DNA from: Hevea brasiliensis
Taxonomy: Eukaryota > Streptophyta > Magnoliopsida > Malpighiales > Euphorbiaceae
Length of the DNA stretch: 64,000 nucleotides
Assembly: GCF_030052815.1 (NCBI RefSeq)
Contig: NC_079499.1
Location: 104,132,480 to 104,196,479 of the forward strand
Reading direction: 5' to 3'
Below are positions 1 to 11,518 of this stretch, piece by piece. The notes below the pieces were generated by a model that was given only the letters and a program-made list of their open reading frames with translations, made no database searches and was not told where the DNA came from. Within the stretch, counting starts at the first letter, position 1. Each line of letters starts with the position of its first letter. The position numbers and the translations under genes are program-made.

Positions 1-1303
1 ATGTATTCATATACCAAGAGCCTATTAGGTCCTTCATTGCAATAGCCGAGCAGGCGTACTAGATTCTTGTGATGCGTTTTTCCAATAACCTTCACTTCAG
101 TTTGGAATTCTCTTTCCCCTTGAGATAGAACTCTTTCTAGTCTCTTGACAGCTACAACTCTTTGGGTACTCGATATTAGCCCTTTATAAACTGTCCCAAA
201 TGAACCTCTGCCAATTTCTTCCTTGAAACCATTTGTTACTTTCTCTAGTTCTGCAAAGGTGAAAGATCGGGGAGCAAATTCCTCCCATAATACAATATTC
301 TCATTTGCATTTATACTTTTGTATGCGTGTGCACGAGATTTATAAAACAGAATGCCAGCAATTGCCAACATTACAAGCCCAAGAGCAACAATTGAAAAAC
401 TTGCAATATGGATGCCCCTTCCGTGCTGATTGTTCTTTTTCTTTCCAGGCTCAACTCTATCTGTGGGGGTGCCGACCTTGATCAAAGCTATGTTTGAGTC
501 ACTCAAATCTCTTTTCCCATATCTCAAAGGCAGCCTCTGCTTTTTGCACTGCCCATGTTTGAAAAATGCAGCAACACATTCGCAGTCCTCCAAGCAGGCT
601 CGCTCACAATCTTCTTTGATAGATAATGAGAGAACGGAATATGGATTATCATCCCATACAGTATTGGTAAGTTCTTGAATTCTGATGTCTCCATGATCAT
701 CTTTGCAACTTCGGGAAGAAAAATTCCGCTCACATCCAACATTCCAATTATTCTGATCAACACGTGCAAATCCTGGGAGGCAACGACATTGACGTTCCTG
801 ATCATTTAAAACACAATAGCTATTAAAACCACATTCTCCCTTGGGATCGCACTTATTATTTGTGGATGACCACAAAACTGACCAGTTTCCATTCTGTGTC
901 AGACTGTACGAGTACAATCTGAATATCCCGTCAAAATCAATTCTCATAATGTAAATTGTTTCTTCTATGGGATACCCTCCGTCTGTTAGATTCACAATTA
1001 TATTGCCAGTGACATTGAGCAGGTAAAGATGGCCATCGTCATCAAGATTTAGAGTCACATTATTCCCTTGCCCATCTGTACCGGTTGCCCAATAAGCATC
1101 TTGAACAGTCACAGTAGTTGTTGTCGTCGCATACCGGACAAGGTTTCCATCTTCTTGCATAGCAAGGCGGAAATTTCCTGTGGAGTGATTAGTTTGTGAA
1201 ACAGCAGAAAATAGCTGCGAATTAGCTTCAAGGCGTTGAGTAGGCAAAAGGGTATCAGTTGGGTGATCAAAACTCTGCCATATTATATCACGATCAGAAT
1301 TAT
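1..1303 (-). pseudogene. LECRK3/RLK1-like G-type lectin receptor kinase, 3' part of an interrupted gene (runs off the left edge)
   Basis: Read on the minus strand this stretch stays open. It encodes the second half of the lectin region, the EGF/PAN cysteine region, a membrane span, the juxtamembrane segment and the kinase N-lobe, with the P-loop GRGSFGTVYKG, the VAVKRL lysine strand and LVYEYM at the window edge. It matches the intact gene at 27184-29538 closely, apart from a one-residue deletion in the lectin region. At 1303 the homology stops in the middle of the lectin domain and resumes at 7293, so a 6-kb insertion splits the gene. The family is a plasma-membrane receptor-like kinase. Each half is open, but the split gene cannot make the normal protein, so I call it a disrupted allele. 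The rest of the kinase lies left of the window. Confidence 0.85.
1299..1303. repeat. 5-bp target-site duplication, left copy (ATTAT)
   Basis: ATTAT directly precedes the TG terminus at 1304 and is repeated directly after the CA terminus at 7292. Removing the element and one copy gives a sequence the same length as the uninterrupted paralogue near 42067, so the duplication is real and not chance. Confidence 0.85.
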
Positions 1304-1993
1304 TGTCGACACCATATTTTGGCCGATCCCAGAATCAATAAACTTTGAAACCGATCCCCAGTACTAAGTCTCCCTTTGACAGCTAACCACATTTCCGATC
1401 TCTCTTTGCTAGACAATCACATCTCCGATCTCTCCTCACAAAGAATTGAATCAATGCTAAGTCCTCACATCAGTCAAAGCTTTACCAGTCTATTAAATCA
1501 CTCACCGATCTCTCAAACCCATTGTCGAATCTCCTGACCAGTCAAGTATATTCCTGATCTCTGTTGACAAATGAAATTGAACTGACACTACATCTTTGTT
1601 ACCATTTTGTTGCCGATCTCCTTTTCAAAAGTTTAAAAATAATCAAAGGTTCCGTTCCGGTTTAATGATGATCCCGATCTTAAATGTTCAAGCCAAATTT
1701 CTAATTTTAATCAAGTTCCATTTAGCGTTGGTTCCCTACCGATCTCATGCTCATTGTGTTTTCCGATCTCTCACACTTAGGTTAATAATCGCTTTCAGTT
1801 ATTTCAACATACTCAGACAATTAAGTGTTCAAATAATTTAGAAATTTTCCAATCACAACCATTCATCGAACAAAAGAGGCATTCCATTTCATTTCATTTC
1901 AAGAATTTGTACAAGTTATTCAGCTGGAGGATCACCCCCAGCCTGATCTACATTTTGTCCGTCTCCCCTCTCACCCTCAGCCTCCTCCTCACT

Positions 1994-3781
1994 CTACTCA
2001 CCTTCATCCTCGGGAGCCAGGTTGGCCATCCAGGAGAATTCCTCCTCAGGGTAACGCTTCTTGAGCTTAGCCAGGAGATCTCTGTGGGCATTCACATAAG
2101 CGCCGGCCACTCCAGTCACCATCTCTTCCTCTTTCGCCTGGAGCTCCTCAGCAAGGTGAGCAAGTTGAGCAGCTTCATCGGCCCGGAGCGCTTGCACTTC
2201 TTCAAGAGCATGATCCCGCTCAGCCAGAATATGAGCTTGCTCGGCCAGCTTGTCCTCATAATACTTCGATCGCCCCTCAAGTTGAGATATGTAGTCCTGA
2301 GCGGATGATAGTTGGGATCGGAGGGAAGCTGCTTCATGACTCATCCTCTCGACATCTTTACCCAGGCGATGCGCCTTCTCCCGTATGATGTGCTGGTGCA
2401 CCAAACACTCCACATTCAGGCTCATAGATCGGGTCAGGATGTCGTCAAGACTATCCGAAGACAGCCTATCCCGATCTTCTCGAAGGCAGATAGAGGACGC
2501 CAGCACCTTGGCGAAACCAGGGTTCTCCAGAACCGTGCGATTTTTCTCCAGTGAATGGACCAAGACCTGGGCACTGTGAGAAAGGGGCCTCACCTGTTGT
2601 TGGGAACCCTTCCGCGCCCGGAACAACTGGAGGAGGTGGAGGCGGCTCTTCCCGGCGTAGAGGAGATCGGATCACTTCCACCTCGGGGATCGGCAGTCCC
2701 GAAGGTTGAGACGAGCCTTCTCGTATTTCCCCGGGCTCATGACGAGGTGTCTGCATCTCCTCGGCCCGCTTCATCTCCCGTACCTTCCGGGAGATCTCCC
2801 TCTTTCGCTTCCGGCTCTCCTTGGAGGCTTTGCCGCTTGCCATACCTGCACGAAGAAGAGGTCAGTGAGATCGCTAAGGTCCTGAGATCTGAGATGTAGA
2901 AAATAGCAATACCGAGGTCAGAGAGCTGAAGCCCCCGATCTTGGCCAGTGAGCAACTGCATAGTCCAATGGTGCAGCTCGGCAGTCACTGCATCCAAACA
3001 AGAGAACTTCTCTCTGGACGCCTGCTCCTTCAAATCCATCACCATTGCGCCCTCTTCCCTATTCAGGGTGAGGTGCTTCGGAATTAACGGACCCTGGTGC
3101 AGCCAACTGCGAGGGAAACCCTCAAAGCCGTTCGGGATTTTGCTTCTCAGGATAAAGAAGCGGTTCTTCCAATTCTTCAAGGAGGACGGCAGATCGGTAA
3201 AAAGCCCGCAGTGGGGTTTCGCTTGGAAAAACCAATACTCGTCGTCCTTTCGACGAGTTAACCTATGAAGGTCAGCGAACACCTTGGCAGTAGGACTAAT
3301 TCCCTTAGCTCGGCACAGGCCTCGGAAGGCTACAAGGATCCGCCACGAGTTCGGGTGAACTTGGGCGATGCACACTTGGTGAAATTTCAGAACTTCTTTG
3401 AAGAAGTCGTCTAAAGGGAACCGCAAACGCTTTTAATCGCTCTTCGTACACCATGATCATGTCATTCCCCTCAAAGAAGTGATCGGCTCGAAGATCGCCG
3501 TGACACTTAATGAGTTCGAATAAATCAGGGTGAATGTTGTATTCTTGGCTGAACGACTGTAGGTCGGTCTCTTGAAGAATGGACGGTAGCTCGTCCATGG
3601 CGGGGTTTTTTCTCCCTGAAGAATGTGCTCGCCTTGAAGATCTAGCCTGGCCACGGGCGGGAATAGACAATGGAGGAGGTTCAGGTCGCCCGATCGGTCT
3701 GACCACCTCTACTTCATCAGACGACCACGAGAACTGAATAGAAGGAGGGCTCGTTGCTCTCTGACCCTCGGCACCGCTCAT
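1994..3781 (-). pseudogene. Decayed antisense ORF inside the LTR, Transposase_28 (PF04195, 'putative gypsy type transposon') type with coiled-coil tail
   Basis: Minus strand, starting at ATG 3779-3781 (MSGAEGQ). The first exon contains the block recognisable in plant Transposase_28 proteins: residues around HPNSWRILVAFRGLC, then WFFQAKPHCGLFTDLP and NWKNRFFIL. A likely 67-bp GT-AG intron (2846-2912) follows, then a basic segment rich in K/R, a proline run and a C-terminal coiled coil (about 2430-2010) rich in E, Q, L and A. Two frame breaks, near 3425 and near 2620, mean it cannot be translated as one protein. Extra ORFs, some antisense, are known in plant Tat-lineage Ty3/gypsy elements; their function is unknown. 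It lies wholly inside the presumed U3 and has its own TATA box upstream. Confidence 0.65.
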
Positions 3782-3936
3782 TTTCAAAGGAAATAAAGAA
3801 TTTAAACTAAAAGAAAGATCAAAGCCCTTACCGGAGTCTGATCGATGTCGGAAGAACTTGAGAAAACGAGAGAATTTTGAAGTTGTTCGCGAGAGACTGA
3901 AAATGACATAAGGGAGTAACTGGCTAACCCCACCCC

Positions 3937-3944
3937 TATTTATA
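3937..3944 (-). promoter_or_regulatory. TATA box for the antisense ORF
   Basis: Reverse strand reads TATAAATA in a GC-richer setting, 156 bp upstream of the antisense ATG at 3781. Spacing suits a plant core promoter with a short leader. Inference from motif and position only. Confidence 0.5.
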
Positions 3945-5497
3945 CTCGTCCGAGCATTAAATGCTCACGACATCCCAGGCGGTGCATCGGTTAGCGGGAT
4001 CTGCCAGCTGTTTCTGACACGTCTCACGAATTTTCCGGAAATTCCATAAAGAGATCGGCTAACTAGAGATCGACAGATTAAGATGAATATTTTGAATTGC
4101 GGATCGGTTAAGGGTCATTTAAATTAAAGGTCGGATCGGGTAAATACTTTAGAGATCGAAAAATAACCAATGCAAAAATAATAAAAATGATAATTGACAA
4201 AATAAAATTTTTATTTCCAAAAGATCGAATTGCATCATTTGGGCGATCTCTGAGGATCGGATTACATTGAAAATAAAATACATCATTTGGGCGATCTCTA
4301 GAGACCGGTGGAACATCCCATCCAAAGGCTTATGTCAAAGCCTAGTCTCGTGGCTGAGTCAAAAGATGTGTTTGACCAGGAGACCGGCTGTTGACATCGG
4401 ATAGATGTACAGCTCAGATGGGGTGACTATGACTCCCACGAAGATGAGAGACGTCGTCATCGATGTTACCGCTCGAAACCGAGCCGCTGTCGGAACACCC
4501 AGTGCAGAGAAGAGCCAGATGAACGCCAAGGGGCAGTCGCTGGTGTTAAGGGGAATATTAGCAGTTTTCTCGCCCGAAATAAGTTTCACCGTTTGTATCG
4601 GTCGAACGATTCGAGGTCAATAAGATCGAGGTCCTTGATCTAGATCGGTAAGTTAGTCCGGTTCTCTCACGGTCATTAAGTGCAGTCATCATAGTTTCTC
4701 GTTCACCGGAATCGTGAATTTTCAGTCGGGGAATAAAGAGGTCCATCGGAAAGGGATCGAAAGCCATAATCGTGGCCGGAACTACTGCCCGAGCAGTTAG
4801 AACAGGAAAGTAAGAAGGAAGAGAGGAAAATCGAATGAGGAAAGTCTCTTCTGTCAGGGGTATATATAGGGGAAAATCGGACATTTATTGCTAAGCAGAA
4901 ACGAAGCGGACGCTTCGGAAATCGAGGGGAATTAATGCTTTGACTGGACCGGGCCTGATTAAGGGAAGGATCGGAATGATAAAGATCGGAAGAGGGGAGA
5001 CCGGTATAAAAGATCAGAAAAGGAGCATGTTAGGAATATCGGAAAAGATGAGAGATCGGAAGACAAAGAGAATAAGACAAATCCCAATAACCGTCGTCAG
5101 AATCAGAGCCGAGGTAGTTAAAGCGTTGCAGACGAAATCTCCACTGCACGCCTGAGAATCGTCCACAATGCTGACAGGCGCCAGAGTATGTCATGACAGT
5201 CCTGTACATCCCAATCTCCATCGTTGATCCAACTTGTAAGGACGAACCCGGGGTCCTTGGATCAAAAAAGAAGGCGACAAAACCAGCGCCTTTCACTCCT
5301 AGCCCTTGGATCGCCCCGGACAAGAGAACTTGGGACCGTCAGATTAGAGGAGTAAAAAGACAAATATTCTGAAGTGGATCTCGGCCGTCTATTCTGATTC
5401 TCTTTAATTCTTGAGCTTAGGATTATGTCCTTTGAAATCTTGACCTTTCATCTCCCTCAAGATAGATCCTGACCCTTCAAGGGGAACACCCGGTCCC

Positions 5498-5505
5498 TAT
5501 AAATA
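5498..5505 (+). promoter_or_regulatory. TATA box of the LTR promoter
   Basis: TATAAATA preceded by CCC and followed by CCTGCATG, in the layout common at plant LTR U3/R borders. It points rightward, toward the broken-off 5' part of the LECRK gene, and would give RNA antisense to it. Confidence 0.5.
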
Positions 5506-6459
5506 CCTGCATGAAAAACTGTTCAAGGGGACGGAGGAAAAAAAGGAGGAAGTTACTATAGCGGAAGAACTCTGAAATTTAATTCAGATGGTTACTCTGC
5601 TTTCATAAGATGAACTTTTGGAACCAGTTTTCTGAAGTGTTTTCTTAAAAGATTTTGAACACTGAAACTCTCCGTTTTCAGCTCGTTCATTATCCCGTAG
5701 CGTTCACATTTTTCAGTTCCTTGTTATCTTTATTTTTACTTCCATCGTCCATGCTCAATCTCATTTAAACTCGGGTATAATTCTGACTCGATCGCATTTA
5801 GTGAAGCACTCTTTGTTCCAAGGCGAACCTTAGTCTCCCGGCTATCAACTTGCAATCTTATTGCGTTTTGTGATTCTCGGTTAGTTCACTAGAATCGACT
5901 CATACAGTCGAGATTCATGTTGCCATTTTATTAAGTTTAGTTCTTGTTTTACGCATTTCCATTCTTCTTTCTTTATGCATGTTATTTTCTTTAAGTTCAT
6001 ATCACGCTAGAAAGATACAGAGGAAGGTTGTGCTCTAGTTTATTTCCGTGTCGATACCCTTGTTAATCTTTATTATTTCTGAGCGTAAGTCATCTAGTTC
6101 CGAGCGATACATAAGTGGTTGGATGAGATGTAGGTAACGGCAACTTAAGAGTCCCTTTGAAATAATGAAAGGTCTGAATAATAAGCCAGGAAAATGGTAA
6201 AGCCGAGTGACTAGAATGACTCAATAGGTCATTGGGCAAGACGTCATAAGACAGAGTAAAACCAAACCCTGGATAACTAAATGGAATAGATCGGCTACCA
6301 AAAAATGCTGGTGAGGCGACCATATAGGAAGGTCGGAGGATTCGGTTTGGCATCCCCTGCCCAGTCCTAGGGTACCAATAAGCTAAAGAAGTCTTGCGCA
6401 GACCCCCTGACACCTTTGAACGTCAGAACCCTTAACCTTAGGTCCTCTCGATAGGTAAA

Positions 6460-6900
6460 ATTTAGAGAGATCGGAAAAATCCTTATCCAACTACCATTTA
6501 AATAAAAGAGAGCGGAAGGGAGTCCTTATCCGATCCTCAACCAGAATTTCAGCAAATAATTTAAAAGGAGATCGGAGGAGGGTTCTTATCCGATCCTCGC
6601 CTAAAACTTTAACAAACAACTTAAAAGAGGTCGGAGGAGAGTTCTTATCCGATCCTCAAGCTAAAATTTTAAATAAATATTAAAAGAGATCGGAGGAGAG
6701 TTCTTATCCGATTCTCAATCCAAAAATTTTAAATAAATATTAAAAGAGATCGGAGGAGAGTTCTTATCCGATTCTCAATCCAAAAATTTTAAATAAATAT
6801 TAAAAGAGATCGGAGGAGAGTTCTTATCCGATTCTCAATTCAAAATTTTAATTAAAAGAGATCGGAGGAGAGTTTTTATCCGATTCTCAAAATTGAATTT
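6460..6900 (+). repeat. About 60-bp minisatellite inside the LTR
   Basis: A unit containing AGATCGGAGGAGAG, TTCTTATCCGAT and an A/T tail is repeated about six to seven times. The copies at 6687, 6747 and 6807 are almost identical at an exact 60-bp period; outer copies are more diverged and have variable length. Confidence 0.85.
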
Positions 6901-7292
6901 TAACCAAATAGCCCCTTCAAACAAAATTAACATACAACAGTAACTCACTAAGGTTGTCTCATTTACTTATGTATCTGGGTAATCCGAATTTAGTGAAAAA
7001 TCAAACAATCCTTTTTGTCAAAAGGATTAATATTTCCGTTCAAGCCCTCCTAACTAATAAAGAATGCGAAGTTAAATCTACTTACCCTTATTAAGGGACG
7101 AAGTGGAGTGCATAACACCTTCCCCACCCGTTTACGGACCCTGAACCTAGAATCTCTGTCTTGAAGTGGTTTCGTTTCAATTTATCTTCATAAATGGTTT
7201 TCTTTAGTTTCCCTCAAAATTAAAGTGGCGACTCCTCATTTTTCCCACTTCGGTGAGTGTTCGTCCAGGCGACCGCAAAACCCTTTGCAACA

Positions 7293-7682
7293 ATTATATA
7301 GCACAAAATTGCCCGAATCAAACAAAGAAGCCGAAGAAGGTGACTGTGAAGGAGAAATAACTGGAGTGGGCATTGCTTGGTTTAGCGCTAGCACGATAAA
7401 CTCACCAGTATTGCTGAATAGCAAGGTAGCGTTGTGTACTGGTGGATCATCTCGGTTTGCAGTCCAGACGACCGTCTTATGAGGAATTCCAACAATAAAA
7501 ACACCAATAGCATAGCCACTGCCTTGTTGGTAAAATCCAAAGGCATAAAGACCAGGAGGCGACAACCACGAGGGCTTGGTGGCGGTATTCAGGTAATCTC
7601 CTTGGCTTATATTGGAGTATCTTTGTTGAGCTGAAGCTGTAAACATTAAAGGGAGAAACAGAAACAGAAAGACGGAAGCCAT
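7293..7682 (-). pseudogene. LECRK3/RLK1-like receptor kinase, 5' part of the interrupted gene
   Basis: Start codon at 7682 (MASVFLF), chosen because it begins the hydrophobic signal peptide; in-frame ATG at 7790 is also open. It encodes the signal peptide ending near TASAQQ and the first ~130 residues, with GLYAFGFYQQGSGYAIGVF, VVWTANRDDPP and SLFDSGNFVLYN, the bulb-type lectin hallmarks seen in the neighbours. The frame runs straight into the inserted LTR and stops at 7236. Together with 1-1303 it is one gene disrupted by insertion at a site equivalent to residue ~145 of the intact 792-residue paralogue. Upstream sequence on the right resembles that of the other LECRK copies. Confidence 0.85.
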
Positions 7683-8191
7683 GAAAAGCTTCTGCGCTCT
7701 GTGCACCTTTTGGAGTTTGGCGTTTATGAATTTTCTTTTGCCAATTTTAAGGTATTTAATGTGGTTCAAGAGCCGTCGGATTGGAAGCATTCTAAAACAT
7801 TAAAATTAGTGAATTTTTCTTTGTTAGAGTGAATTCATCTATTAAATAATAATAGATCCATAATTTATAATGACTTGATTTTGGACAAAGATTCCTTAAA
7901 ATCTACCTTCAAAATCCAAACGCGTTTCAATATGGAATCAGCCACCATATGAAGTTAAGGATGAAAGTTCAAAACAGAAATAAAATTTTTTTTGTTTGGA
8001 CTATATTGCCCTTTTGCTTTGTATAATTCACATGAACATTAAATAAAGAGCTCAAAAGTTATTTTGAACTTTTACCATATAAAGACTGAAGTCAACCAAC
8101 TAAAAAAAACAATAAAAATTGAGTTTTCTAGTGGAGTCGACTAAACTCAGCTCTATTACACACTATTCAACGAAATTGAGGGTGGGATAAG

Positions 8192-8260
8192 ATAATCTCA
8201 AACTTGGAGGTATTGCGATGTCTATCGTCCCTTCCAATATCAATACAACCTATTATATTT
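8192..8260 (-). pseudogene. LECRK 3'-end relic at unit boundary
   Basis: The stretch beginning AATCTCAAACTTGGAGG matches the last codons (around LEGTVDIPIPP) and 3' flank of the intact LECRK genes, for example 13050-13135. A ~29-bp gap covers the true stop codon and last residues. Homology ends abruptly into A/T sequence. Confidence 0.65.
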
Positions 8261-8971
8261 TATTAATAATAGCCTTCAAATTTAAAAAATAAACTATTGA
8301 AATTTTTTAAAAAATTAAAAATTAATTTTCATAGAATAAGTAATTATATATTGAATAAAAAAATATCTCAATCGTTCATTTTTAATTAAAGAATTTAGAT
8401 TATATAAACATAATAAATTATATTTACATAAATATGAAGGAATCCTAATGGAAGAAATAAAATCCTCCCCTCCCTATTTATAAATGGGATTTCATTTACG
8501 TCCCTAATGTGTGTATTTGAATTAAGTTTCTAAAATATATTGTTCTTATTTTTTTTTTTTACGTAGAATACACATTTCTTTCTTTTATACATAAATGTGT
8601 AAATATATTTATATAAATATGCATTTTTTAATGTAAAATATAATTAATTGAAATAATTTCATATGTCCAAATTAACACTTTATTGAAAAAAAAAATAAAA
8701 CATTTAAATACTAAAATATAGAAAAATAGAAAATTACATACATTAAAGATATATTTTTCTTTGTGGTAAATATTAACTTTTTATGTAATTATAGATGGAA
8801 TATTTTCTCAAAATTAAATAAATAAACAAATAAAAGACAAGATAATAAGATAGTATATGAGTTATAAAATATCATATGTTATATTATATTATACTAGATT
8901 ATTAGATTTTGCTCAAGTTGAGAGATGCCTATCTCACTAAGCCAAGCCTGCAAGTTGTGGTGTCCTGTACC

Positions 8972-9297
8972 TTAGAGTAGACCTGGCCGCGGTTAGAGTC
9001 GACCTTGAGCTAAATCAATGATTTAAGAGATTTGAAACAGGACCACAAGATTCCTTCCTATTTAATTTTGGTTTGATTCCATTTTGAGTTAGATTTAAGT
9101 CAATTCAATTTTATTTGAATCAAATATAATCATTAAATCATTTCTTTTTTGGTCTTTTTTAAAGAAAAAATCTAATTTTGATTTAGAATCAAATTAAATG
9201 ATTCCTTTACAATCTCAGTCTTATTTAAGGCAAATCAATTTAGAACTATTTCATACCCATCAAGCTTTAATTAGACCATGGGCAGGTATACTCTCAA
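8972..9297. mobile_element. MITE-like element with imperfect terminal inverted repeats
   Basis: Left end GAGTAGACCTGGCCGCGGTT pairs with the reverse complement of the right end near 9270-9293 (CCATGGGCAGGTATACTC). Length is about 320 bp with no coding capacity. Related copies lie at 35980-36300 and 45204-45540. Family not identified and no clear target duplication seen. Confidence 0.5.
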
Positions 9298-11199
9298 GTC
9301 ATGTAATACAATGCAACTCTTTTAATGTTGATTTTTATTCCTTTTGCATTCTTTGTATGTTTTGTCATAGCCATTTGCATAAGTTTAAGTTTATTAATGT
9401 AATTTGATAACTATTTGCATAAGTTTCAAATATAAACTTTTCAAAATCAATTTTTAGCATATGAAAATAATATTTTTTTCACATAAATCCTAAAACCCTT
9501 TTTCCGTTTTATAAAATAAGAAAATTATTCTTTATTTTTTTTTCTTTACTTACTTTTTTTCTCACAATAAAATATTTAATTTTAAATATTATATTATGCC
9601 TTTTTTTTCCTTCATTTTTAATTAAAGAATTTATATTATATAAACATAATAAAGTATATTATATTTATATGGGATTTCATATACGTCCTGTATTTGAAAT
9701 AAGTTATTAAATAAATTTTTTAAAAATATTATTCTTATTTTTATATGTAGAGTACACACTTCTCTCTTTTATACATATATATGTGTAAATATATTTAAAT
9801 TTTATAGTTACTTGGTTTAAAATAAAATAAAATTATTTTGTTATGAAAAATAAAGTAGTTTAACAAAATTTTATAATTCATTTCATTAAATTTTTGTACA
9901 ATAATAAAATTTTTCTGTCAAAAAGCCAATGTGAAAAGTCTATTAACTTAACGCAAATAATAAAATATCTTCACATAAAAGAATATATATATAAAATATT
10001 TTTTAATAATGTTAGAAAGTATTATAAATAAAATTAAATGATATATTTATTTAAAATTTTGCATTTAAAATTTATTATTTTAATAAAAATTAAATATATT
10101 ATGAAAAATATGATAATTTAAGACGCTGAAGTTTTTTTTTCGTTAAATTAATAAATTTTTCATAATTGACTATTTTAAGGAAAAAAAATATCATTATACA
10201 ATAATTTAATGAGATGAATTAATTGTAAAATTTTATAAAATCACTTTATTTTTTGTAACAAAGTCATTTTACTTTATTTTAAATCAAATAATCATAGAAT
10301 ACACATATAAAAATATTAATATGTTTGTATAATGTTTTCCATTTTTTTTTTATATAATGTTTATATACTAAAATAGCAAAACTGAAAATTATCAACAGTA
10401 AAGAGACAATTATCTCTGCAGTAAATATTCATTCTTTTAATGTAAAATATAATTAAAACTGAAATAATTTCATATGTCCAAATTAACACTTTATTGAATA
10501 ATGAAACATTTAAATACTAAAAATATAGAAAAATTGAAAAATACATACATTAAAGATATACTTTAATTTGCAGTAAATATTAATTTTTCATATATAGATG
10601 GGATATTTTCTCAAAATTAAATAAATAAATAAATAAAATACAAGATAATAAGAAGGTATGAGTTATAAAATAAGAGATAAAATTTAAAAAAAAAATTAAG
10701 CAAGAGTATTAGACTTTGCTCAAGTTGAGTGTTGCCTAAATAGAAATGGCAATGGCGAGTTGGGGGTAGGGATCCTTCCCCTCATTTTCGTGCCACATAA
10801 GTTTGGGTCGAAACATAGACTTTCGGCGAGGCAAGTTTCTTGCAAGAGCTTTTCTTTTCACTTTTTTTTATTTCTTTCATTTTAATTTATTAAAAAATAA
10901 AATATAAATTAGAAATATAAATTCTAAACTTAATTTTAATAATACATTTATTTTTTTTTAAATAGTTAAATACATAAATATATATAAATAAATTATTTTT
11001 AACGAAAAATAATGATATGTTATTATACGGGACAGATTACGGGGATTCAGAATAGACAGAAGGTCTCCCATCTCCACCTCACACAATACCAAAATCAGAG
11101 TGAAATCAGAAAAAATTGATTAAACTTGAGGCAAATCGGATTAGATTCATAAACTTTTATCATCCATGTGCCTATCTCACTAAGCTAAGTCTGCAAGAA

Positions 11200-11518
11200 T
11201 TAGATTCATTTTAAGCTGGAATTTGATAATATGAGCAATTTGGGGCAAAACCACAAGATCCTTCCCTATCAAAATTTTGGTTTAAGTAGAATTCAATTCT
11301 GATACAGCTCAATTTTAGTTTAACCAAATATAATTGTCAATTTTTTTTAAAGGAAGAATCTAATTTTGATTTAGAATCAAACTAAATGATTCCATTACGA
11401 TTTTAATCCTATTCAAGATGGATCAATTTAGGCAAATTTCAGACCTATATTACTAATTTAATCCAATTCTAATCTGACTTCAAACATTAACTAGACCATG
11501 ACCAAGTCTATCCTCAGT
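11200..11518. mobile_element. Left-truncated copy of the same MITE-like family
   Basis: Internal sequence and the right end (ACTAGACCATGACCAAGTC) match the element at 8972-9297, but the left inverted terminus is missing. The paired copy in the other duplication unit is at about 38250-38572. Confidence 0.4.

Larger units (their letters stand above)
1304..7292 (+). mobile_element. Long solo LTR (Tat/Ogre-like Ty3/gypsy type suspected) inserted in a LECRK gene
   Basis: The element is 5,989 bp, starts TGTCGACACC, ends TTTGCAACA and is flanked by ATTAT duplications. I find no second copy of either terminus inside it, no primer-binding site and no gag-pol, so it reads as one very long LTR rather than a complete element. 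The right third has marks I associate with Tat/Ogre-type LTR ends: a GTGGCGACTCC block near 7228 and the preceding block around 7090-7150. A plus-strand TATAAATA at 5498 would put U3 at 1304 to about 5530 and R-U5 to the right. U3 carries an antisense gene (1994-3781). A non-autonomous element with undetected LTRs is the alternative. Lineage is inferred, not proven. Confidence 0.7.

Noticed and set aside
524..805. Minus-strand frame of 93 residues, with similar ones at 14234 and 28347
   Set aside because: All are shadows of the LECRK EGF/PAN region in another frame; they recur only because the true gene is duplicated.
2312..2899. Plus-strand frames in the LTR
   Set aside because: Opposite-strand shadows of the antisense Transposase_28-type ORF, with no domain sense of their own.
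4359..5323. Several frames of 70-110 residues in the right half of U3
   Set aside because: Composition follows the repeated GATCGG words; no start context, domain or continuity seen.
1304..7292. Complete LTR retrotransposon
   Set aside because: No second LTR, primer-binding site or gag-pol could be found between the ends, so solo LTR is preferred.
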